From the NCBI GenBank assembly GCA_015499985.1, contig JAAAUF010000450.1, forward strand, positions 5,542 through 32,937: a stretch of 27,396 nt of DNA, given 5' to 3'. Both the position numbers and the translations under genes were made by a program. Of the stretch, positions 21,348 through 27,396 are shown piece after piece. A model generated the notes under the pieces. That model was not told where the DNA came from and made no database searches. It saw nothing but the letters and a program-made list of their open reading frames with translations. The stretch's first letter is position 1. Each line of letters starts with the position of its first letter. Source of the stretch: Haplosporangium gracile (lineage: Eukaryota; Mortierellomycota; Mortierellomycetes; Mortierellales; Mortierellaceae).

Positions 21348-23123
21348 CTACACATACCGTAGAAGGAGATTGGCCTCCGCTAAGACACTGCCGTTCTCCC
21401 TCGCCTCCTTTAGTAGATCGTGACACTCTTTATACCCTCCAGCCACTCTTCCTTGTTCCTTAAGAAGCAAAGCCAAAGAATTTGTTGATTGGGTGTCCCC
21501 ATACTCGTGACCACGGCGGTACAGCTTCATCGCCATGTTTATATCCTTTTCTCCTACCTCGCCCTCGTGGTGCATTTTGGCCAGAGCAAATGCTGCAAGA
21601 CCATACCTCTGGTCAGCTGCCTTTTGGAACCATTCCATGGCGGCAGCGCAATTCGGCTCGTCACCCCACCATCCATTATAATACAAAACGCCAATGTGAT
21701 AGTGTGAGATGGGGTTTCCAGCCTTAAGGCACCATTGCATCGCCCCCGAATAATCCTTCAGATGTATGCAAACAACACCCATTCCGGCCTCGGCATCCTT
21801 ATGTCCTTGATCGGCAGCCTTGCGTACCCAGCGCTCTCCTTCCTTGCGGTCAAGAGGTACACCACGGCCATAGTAGATCATCACACCGAGACTATACTGT
21901 CCTTCCAGATCACCTTTTAAGGCAGCCTTACGATACCAAGACACGGCGTTAGAAAGGTGGCCTGCCCGAGCACAGCCATCTCCCATTAGAACTTGCGACT
22001 TCGAGAATCCCCCCTTTGCTGCGTCGACATGCAATCTACGTGCCTCTCCTTCGTTCCGGTCAACCCCATGGCCATGTTTATACATCTCACCCATAACATA
22101 GCAGGCTACTGGGATATGGCGAACTTGTTGAGCGAAGTGTAGTGCTTCACTGTGTCGTCCAGACTCATAGTAGCTAAGAGCCAACGCAGCCTTTGACCGA
22201 TCAGATCCTTTGTTGGCAGATTCTAACAGGGACTCCACAGTGGATGTGTTCTTGAGAGCGACAGGGTCATTCAGGTCAGCCAGCGTATAATTCACGGCCT
22301 TTTTCTGGACATCGAAATCCACCTTCACATCAGTCGACACGGATTGAGCAACTGTTATGGTAACGGCCTTCCTGAGCATATCGCCATTCCGGATCGCCCA
22401 CCAAAACCGTTCGTGCTCCTCGTCGAAACCGCGCTCATATTTCATGAATGATAGATCTTGAGTCTCTGGTCTACACATGGGGTCCGGATCCCAGCAGTTT
22501 TGCATGGCGACCAAGTAATCTTCCGGGACATTATCTAGTTTCTGCTCCGGGTCTTGACTCCTATTGCTTGGCCCAATGCCTGACGCCATCTCCCACATCA
22601 CAATACCTAGAGCGTAGACATCGGACTTGGTCGAGTACGCGGTGGCATCCAGTTGAAGTTCGGGCGCCATCCATTCGAAGGTTCCCTCGCATCGTATCTT
22701 GTTCTTCTTGTCTGTGGTTGTCATGGCACAGCCAAAGTCGCAAATCTTGACCTCGAGTTTCTTAGTCAGCAACACGTTGAGACTCTTGATGTCGCAGTGA
22801 ATGATACCCTGGCTGTGTATGTAAGTGAGTCCATGGGCAATCTCGCCGGCAATCCTCCTCTTGTTTTCCCAGAGCAAACTTGGGATGGCATCCATGAGAT
22901 TTCCTCCCTCAGCGTACTCCATTATCAGTTGGAACGGGTCCACTTCCATCGCATAGAACTGGATGATATGTATATCCGCAAGACCTTTGAGAAAAGCTGC
23001 CTCCCGCCGCAAAGACTTGTCCACGTCCTGTTCTTGACGAGGCTTTTTTATCATGACTATCTGGCCTCTCCAGACTTTTCTTGTAACGACTCCTTGAGAA
23101 GAATCATCCATTGTTTTGCCCAT
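21348..23123 (-). CDS. TKL-type protein kinase with C-terminal SEL1 repeats, 591 aa
   Basis: One long frame with kinase domain at about 8-225 and then SEL1 repeats. Catalytic residues are all present: K26 (VMIKK), alpha-C E41, HCD 109-111, N116 (DIKSLN), DFG 129-131, and APE 153-155 after GTFEWM. The glycine loop is degenerate (SSQGVVTRKVWRG) and sits right at the N-terminus. The region at about 315-590 holds several SEL1 units (KSQVLMGDGCARAG, LEGQYSLGVMIYYGRGVP and others), a helical solenoid used for protein binding. The C-terminus is uncertain: a GTATGT at the last codons could be a donor, with an acceptor near 21292 adding about a dozen residues. The kinase is predicted active on Ser/Thr. 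It lies in tandem with its pseudokinase paralogue and divergent from the MLKL-like gene. Kinase-SEL1 proteins are known to be expanded in Mucoromycota. Confidence 0.85.
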   Translation of the reverse strand: MGKTMDDSSQGVVTRKVWRGQIVMIKKPRQEQDVDKSLRREAAFLKGLADIHIIQFYAMEVDPFQLIMEYAEGGNLMDAIPSLLWENKRRIAGEIAHGLTYIHSQGIIHCDIKSLNVLLTKKLEVKICDFGCAMTTTDKKNKIRCEGTFEWMAPELQLDATAYSTKSDVYALGIVMWEMASGIGPSNRSQDPEQKLDNVPEDYLVAMQNCWDPDPMCRPETQDLSFMKYERGFDEEHERFWWAIRNGDMLRKAVTITVAQSVSTDVKVDFDVQKKAVNYTLADLNDPVALKNTSTVESLLESANKGSDRSKAALALSYYESGRHSEALHFAQQVRHIPVACYVMGEMYKHGHGVDRNEGEARRLHVDAAKGGFSKSQVLMGDGCARAGHLSNAVSWYRKAALKGDLEGQYSLGVMIYYGRGVPLDRKEGERWVRKAADQGHKDAEAGMGVVCIHLKDYSGAMQWCLKAGNPISHYHIGVLYYNGWWGDEPNCAAAMEWFQKAADQRYGLAAFALAKMHHEGEVGEKDINMAMKLYRRGHEYGDTQSTNSLALLLKEQGRVAGGYKECHDLLKEARENGSVLAEANLLLRYV

Positions 23124-23133
23124 AAATGTTGCA

Positions 23134-23182
23134 GGACTGTTGAAGAAGGGGATTGTTGAGGAATGGGTTTGTTGAGGAATGG
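23134..23182. repeat. 16-17 bp minisatellite, three units, at the kinase start
   Basis: Three units of the type GGATTGTTGAGGAATGG immediately upstream of the kinase ATG at 23123. The TTGA(R)GAATGG core resembles the minisatellite before the pseudokinase. Confidence 0.75.
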
Positions 23183-23233
23183 GGATGAGATACTGCAGGA
23201 GAAAAGTTCGGCCCTTTTGAACAACTTCACATC

Positions 23234-23478
23234 TGTGTAACTATTGTGACGACTTGCAAGTCGACGAAGCGTATCATTTTCTTCCCCCAGTCTATCCTTG
23301 TATATCACCTCTGCATTGCTCAAGCATTAAGGGGTGGTTTTGGCAATGTTGGTGTAACGATTGTGACGATTCATGAAGTCGAAAAAACATACCATTTTCC
23401 TCGCCCTTGCTCCCCCAGCCCATCCTTGCATTTCGCCTCTGCATTACTTAAGCATTAAGGAGTGGGTTTGGCGAGTGT
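23234..23478. repeat. Tandem duplication of about 120 bp in the divergent promoter region
   Basis: Copy 1 is about 23234-23349 and copy 2 about 23351-23478. Shared blocks include GTGTAAC-ATTGTGACGA, CCCCCAG-C-ATCCTTG, CACCTCTGCATT/CGCCTCTGCATT, CAAGCATTAAGG and TTTGGC. Copy 2 has roughly 12 extra bases in a C/T patch. It lies between the divergent SEL1-kinase and MLKL-like genes. Confidence 0.75.
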
Positions 23479-23671
23479 GATAGGTGTCATAGCCTGCTCC
23501 TTGCTTTGCCATCGTCTGCGCCAACATTCACCCTGTCTGTGTCAATACTAGACCTGCCTGCACCATCACCTGCGCCATCGCCACACACTTACCCCTGCTT
23601 TCTATCTCGTCCATCGTCTTCGCCAAAAGTCACCCTTTAGACGCTTGTATAAATATTAAATGTCTTCTTTC

Positions 23672-23687
23672 TATATATAATAAAAGG
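23672..23687 (+). promoter_or_regulatory. TATA-like element of the MLKL-like gene
   Basis: TATATATAATAAAAGG about 280 bp upstream of the ATG at 23965; a second TATAAATA lies at 23648-23655. A long C/T-rich leader follows, as with other genes of this window. The rest of the 840-bp divergent interval holds the tandem duplication and no gene. Confidence 0.5.
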
Positions 23688-23964
23688 CCTCTTATTTGTC
23701 TGTCTCTCTCTTATCTCTATCTCGTCCCTTGCCCTTGCCTTCCGCCTTTTCCCGCCTTCTTGTTCCACCTGTTTACACCTTCTTGCTCTATTGTCATTGT
23801 AACGAGGTTGGTATAGCGATATCTACAAGTCATAAAAAATAGATGAGACATAACCTCTCTTTCAGAACTTTGCTTTCATCCTTCACCCATCTCTTGCTTC
23901 CACTAAACACCCGAACCTATCACTTGTTCCCAGTACTAGAAACCGCCTGTCCAGCACAAGCAAG

Positions 23965-25179
23965 ATGGCCGATATAACAAGCGCAATATTCAATCTAGTA
24001 ACAAACATATCTAGTGCGGCAAGCCGGGCTCGAGTCAACAAAACGGCGTGCTTTTATCTGTCCCTCCAGTGCAATGAGGTGCTCAGACGTTTCGAGAATG
24101 GCGAGCTCGGTTCGAAAACCGATCCCAAGCTGAACGAGCTGGTTGCGACCCTCGAAAAATGCAGGACCCATCTCACCAAGTTCACGGGTTATGGGTGGTT
24201 ACTGCGCCTCATTCGGTCTGAGGACATACCTGGTATCATTGAACGACACTCAAAAGCACTGGAAAAATGGACGACCTCAGTTCCTCAAGTGATTCCTGAT
24301 ACCGTGTTGGACGAGGAGGATCTGCAAGCCGAACTCTTTGAAGAAGGGGTGTCGAGGAGACAAAAACAGCCTAAGGCCGTCCCGATTATAAACCCAGATG
24401 ATCTCGAGGTTGGCGATGAAGTGGGAAAGTTCCCATTCGGAACTATTCACATGGGAATCTACAATCGCGAACTGGTCTATGTCAGGAAAGTAGACGAGCA
24501 TATCAAGGGTATCCCGCTCGATCTTATCAGGGGTAGTGTTCGTCTAAGCGGATGCCTCGTGGGCTGCTATACTGTCCTTCATGTGCATGGCATCTGTCAG
24601 GGACGGATGATTGTGACGGAGACTACGACCCACGGCCCTTTGAGTGATTTTCCCATAGAAAATACACTGCAAAAAGTTGGGATCGCACGGAAAGTGGCCG
24701 ATGCCATTATGGCATTGCATGATGTAGACGTCGATGGGGGGAAGAAAGGTGTGGTTCTTAGGGACATCAGGGCCGCGAATATTTTGATCGACAAGGGCCA
24801 GAATGGAAAGGAGGAGCTGGAGCCCAAGATTACAGGATTTGAGATGTGCAAGCGGGATACTTACGTGACGGGTGAGTATCCAAAGATAGATGAGTATTAC
24901 CGGAGATGGTGGGCCCCTGAGACGACCGTAAGTGGTACCCACGGTGGGTCGGACGTCTACTCTTTTGGTGTTCTTATGTATGAAATCTCTACCGGTAGCG
25001 AACCAGAAGATGGGGATCTTGTCGAGATGGAGGGCATGCGAATCTGTGCTGAATACACCAACCTGATGAAGAGATGCCTCAATGGCCGTCACCAAAACGC
25101 AAGACCAAAGATGGATGAGGTGGCCCAGGAATTGCTGTCTATCGAGAATATACTCATGGGTGCAGACAGAGAGCCATAG
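23965..25179 (+). CDS. MLKL-like protein: N-terminal helical bundle plus GFE pseudokinase, 404 aa
   Basis: Intronless, 404 aa. Residues 1-106 are a helical bundle like the MLKL N-terminal domain: KTACFYLSLQCNEVLRRFE (26-44), a helix ending LEKCRTHLTKF (63-73), then LLRLIRSEDIPGIIERHSKA (79-98). An acidic brace-like linker spans about 107-145. The kinase-like domain (about 146-395) has a glycine loop VGKFPFGTIHMG (153-164), K175 (VYVRK), LRD for HRD (265-267; Asp kept), N272, GFE (291-293) in place of DFG, and APE (317-319). GFE is the same variant as in mammalian MLKL. Loss of the DFG Asp predicts little or no catalysis. In animals MLKL permeabilises membranes after phosphorylation by RIPK3. 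Here that role is inference, but an active SEL1-kinase gene lies head to head 840 bp away. Confidence 0.85.
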   Translation: MADITSAIFNLVTNISSAASRARVNKTACFYLSLQCNEVLRRFENGELGSKTDPKLNELVATLEKCRTHLTKFTGYGWLLRLIRSEDIPGIIERHSKALEKWTTSVPQVIPDTVLDEEDLQAELFEEGVSRRQKQPKAVPIINPDDLEVGDEVGKFPFGTIHMGIYNRELVYVRKVDEHIKGIPLDLIRGSVRLSGCLVGCYTVLHVHGICQGRMIVTETTTHGPLSDFPIENTLQKVGIARKVADAIMALHDVDVDGGKKGVVLRDIRAANILIDKGQNGKEELEPKITGFEMCKRDTYVTGEYPKIDEYYRRWWAPETTVSGTHGGSDVYSFGVLMYEISTGSEPEDGDLVEMEGMRICAEYTNLMKRCLNGRHQNARPKMDEVAQELLSIENILMGADREP

Positions 25180-25911
25180 AAACACTATTATATCCTCTTT
25201 GTTGCTATTTCCCCTTCAACATCAACAAATATTATTATATGTACTCACACCCTTTGCTTCTGCCCTCTCCAGTCTCTTCTTCATCTCTTGCTATTGAATT
25301 TTGCAGTCGATTTTAAGAGGTGTAACAGTCTTGTACAAGAGGAACACAAAGATATTTCAAGGTGTTGCGGTACGGGATTATATTTAGTTTAGCCACGTCT
25401 TTTTTACAGTGTATTCAATGAATAAGTGCACTATGTGATGAGCTCCACCTCCGTAGAGACATCATTGCCTGGGTGGGTTGTGTTGAGCATATTGACCTCT
25501 CTGTAGTGCGTAAGACTCATATTTTCCATTGACCACAAGTCACCGATACTTTTCAAGGGAACTAAGGAATAATTCAAAGGTACCTGACAATCGATCACAA
25601 GAATCGAACGATCACAAGAATCGAACGATCACTTGCATACAAACACATGCCTTTTATTTGTTCAGGTAGTGGCCAATTCCTGCTTTGCCATTGCCCCTTT
25701 GCTTTGCCATTTGTCATTTTATAGAGTGCTACCTACTTCGCCATCTACTGCATTACCTTAACAAATCACTTTCTACAGGCTTTGCTTTGCCAAGTGTCAC
25801 TTTCTGCTGTGCGTGCAGCCGTCATTCATGCATCCTAAGAAATGGCGAAGCAAGTTATGCAACTTAAAATGTTCTACTGTTCACTCTGCCTGTGTATTCT
25901 ACAGTCCATGG
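25180..25911. other. Intergenic region with short repeats
   Basis: No gene is supported. It contains the 17-bp direct repeat at 25592-25632 and three CTTTGCCA repeats at about 25682-25795. Confidence 0.45.
25592..25632. repeat. 17-bp direct repeat, 2.4 copies
   Basis: CGATCACAAGAATCGAA occurs at 25592-25608 and 25609-25625, followed by a partial third copy, CGATCAC. The unit has near-palindromic CGAT/ATCG ends, so it could be a protein-binding site, but this is speculation. Confidence 0.8.
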
Positions 25912-25920
25912 TATAAATAG
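25912..25920 (+). promoter_or_regulatory. TATA box of the small acidic protein gene
   Basis: TATAAATAG, close to the eukaryotic consensus, 186 bp upstream of the ATG at 26106, followed by a C/T-rich leader. Confidence 0.65.
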
Positions 25921-26105
25921 AGACGACTCCCCTGCTGGCCTTCTCTTGTACCATATCAGACAGTTTGATCCCACTCTTGTTACTTTCCATCTTACATATT
26001 CCTGCACACCGTTCCCACCTGTTTGATCCTCCTTTGGCCTGCCCTGGGTCGTGACGCCTCTATTATTCATAAACCTTCCCAAGTTACCCACTTTTTCATT
26101 GCGAG

Positions 26106-26576
26106 ATGGGTGGAGAGATGATCTTCGAACACAGTGACGGTCAACCGATTGGGTCTCAGACGCCGCTGTACCAAAGCATCCTTGACGACATCAAGAAGGC
26201 AACAACACACCTCAACCCGCCTGACCCTAGTTCCTCCGATTTGAGAGATGTGGAATTGGAGCACTACGAATTGTGCTTAGACCTCGGGGAGACCCATTTT
26301 ATCATCTTCCCCAAGGACCCCGACACCCACAAAGTCCGATCTTGGATGCATGCGCGCAAGATGCCCTATTCCTCCAAAGCCTTGTTGCATCCCTTCTTGG
26401 AGAGGCTGTCTAGAACGTTCACTTGCTTCTCGTTGTATTATGGAGATGGCTATGATGGATACAATATGCGGGATGAGTTTTACAATAGTAGCTATTATTC
26501 TGATGACAATTGGAACCCAGATTTCACAGCATGTAGTTCGGATGATTGCGGCATGTGTGGCAATTGCGATTACTAG
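26106..26576 (+). CDS. Unknown small protein with Tyr/Asp-rich, Cys-containing tail, 156 aa
   Basis: Intronless frame of 156 residues with a good TATA box before it and AATAAA at 26613-26618 after it, which together support a real gene. There is no signal peptide or membrane helix. Residues 1-100 look globular, with a charged helix near DVELEHYELCLDLGETHFII. The last 45 residues are rich in Tyr, Asp, Asn and Ser (YYGDGYDGYN, SSYYSDDNW) and end in four cysteines within CSSDDCGMCGNC, a possible metal or redox site. I do not recognise a family. It follows the MLKL-like gene on the same strand 930 bp downstream and next to an inverted-repeat element. A role with its neighbour cannot be judged. 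Confidence 0.65.
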   Translation: MGGEMIFEHSDGQPIGSQTPLYQSILDDIKKATTHLNPPDPSSSDLRDVELEHYELCLDLGETHFIIFPKDPDTHKVRSWMHARKMPYSSKALLHPFLERLSRTFTCFSLYYGDGYDGYNMRDEFYNSSYYSDDNWNPDFTACSSDDCGMCGNCDY

Positions 26577-26612
26577 CTTTTCCCTCCAAGGTATTTTTTT
26601 AACTCGTTCAAC

Positions 26613-26618
26613 AATAAA
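26613..26618 (+). terminator. Likely polyadenylation signal of the small acidic protein gene
   Basis: AATAAA 37 bp after the stop codon, followed by an A-run. Confidence 0.5.
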
Positions 26619-26680
26619 AAAAAAAAGAATTGTTTATTCTGCTTCTCAATGACCAGGAGCTTGCACCCTATTTATGCAGT

Positions 26681-27159
26681 AACTAACGTGCTCCAATTTG
26701 ATGATCAAAGTGAAACACATGGATCTAGCACAGCTTTTTCATACTTTTTTCAACACCATGCTATTTCAGGATGAAGACCACAAACTCTCATTTTTTTCTC
26801 CACCATCATGGCAACCTGTCCTTTAGTTTTCCCAAAAACCCATTTTCATCTTTATTTTGATTTTTTTGTACTTTTAAAAAATCTAAAGAAACGACCAGTT
26901 TAGCTAAAAAAACACTTCTCCTCATATGTTTTCTGCTGTTGTGATGTCAAAAGAGCGAGCGTTTATGAAATATCTATAACAGAAACGTGTTGTTTTTTTC
27001 CTATTTTCATTTTTTCATTGAATTTCCGTCATATGTCGTATAGGTTAGAGAACATGTTCCTGGACTTAATCTTGAGATAACATGCGGTTAAAAAAACCTT
27101 AAAAAGCCGTGCCAAATCCATGTATTCCACTTTGATCACCAAATTGGAGCACGTTAGTT
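26681..27159. mobile_element. Non-autonomous inverted-repeat element, 479 bp
   Basis: Arms 26681-26739 and 27101-27159 are reverse complements at 53 of 59 positions. They begin AACTAACGTGCTCCAATTTG and end in GCTTTTT. The 361-bp interior is AT-rich and encodes nothing. All six differences between the arms are transitions. No target-site duplication is obvious, so the superfamily is unknown. The long arms and lack of genes fit a MITE-like DNA element. Confidence 0.75.
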
Positions 27160-27396
27160 GAGATTTTTTTGGGTTCTTATTTCTGCAACCCCGCTCTCCA
27201 TTGCACTCTGTAATAGACCTTGAGTTGTCTTATGGGACAAAGTCAGATCGGGAGGTAATAGGAGTCAGAGTCAGAACAGGGGCTAATTAGCTTGTGGCAG
27301 CCAAGGTTCATAGCGACATTGCATTTTGCTCCTTCGATGTCGGCTCTTCCTATCATACTGAAGCAAAATTCAGTAAGCGTTGGATTGTTCACCCAC
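27160..27396. other. Right end of window, nothing recognised
   Basis: No coding, RNA or repeat feature was seen in this short stretch. Confidence 0.4.

Noticed and set aside
23057..23323. Possible upstream exon of the SEL1-kinase beginning MSNAEV
   Set aside because: It overlaps the kinase start in another frame, crosses the minisatellite and tandem duplication, and has no clear donor in phase.
24544..25185. 213-codon minus-strand frame inside the MLKL-like gene
   Set aside because: Antisense to a frame with clear kinase motifs and lacking any domain itself.
1..27396. tRNA, rRNA or CRISPR-like arrays
   Set aside because: None recognised; the direct repeats seen are minisatellites without the spacer pattern of a CRISPR, and the genome is eukaryotic.

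Overview
The window looks like nuclear DNA of an early-diverging filamentous fungus, most likely a Mortierella-type member of Mucoromycota. This is inferred from many short GT-AG introns with GTAAGT-type donors, pyrimidine-rich 5' leaders, TATA boxes 100-300 bp before start codons, and gene families known to be enlarged in that group: SEL1-repeat kinases, F-box/LRR proteins and putative-adhesin membrane proteins. No species call is possible from sequence alone. Exon boundaries were worked out by hand from splice consensus and reading phase.

Positions 1-16.1 kb are gene-dense and intron-rich. In order they hold: a single-pass membrane protein with a putative-adhesin-like ectodomain that runs off the left edge (minus); a small secreted protein (minus); an eight-exon cytochrome P450 (minus); isopentenyl-diphosphate isomerase (plus); a ZNHIT2-like zf-HIT protein (plus); and a second adhesin-like membrane protein (plus), paralogous to the first and sharing its intron positions. 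The isomerase supplies DMAPP for sterols and prenyl groups. ZNHIT2 is a cofactor of R2TP and U5 snRNP assembly. The P450 substrate is unknown.

Positions 16.1-27.4 kb are accessory in character: few introns, repeats, two short inverted-repeat elements, and a decayed F-box/LRR gene. Here lies a cluster of three kinase-fold genes. The first is a SEL1-repeat pseudokinase (minus) whose HRD and DFG aspartates are lost. Next is a SEL1-repeat kinase (minus) with all catalytic residues intact. Divergent from it is a plus-strand gene with an N-terminal helical-bundle domain joined to a pseudokinase bearing GFE in place of DFG. This is the layout of MLKL, the executor of animal necroptosis, and GFE is also the MLKL variant. 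A small unknown acidic, Tyr/Cys-rich protein follows.

The strongest lead is this cluster: an MLKL-like candidate executor beside an apparently active kinase and a dead kinase, next to an LRR relic. That they act as one cell-death or signalling module is inference; the domain signatures are visible directly. A 10-base run of N at 15122-15131 marks an assembly gap inside an intron.
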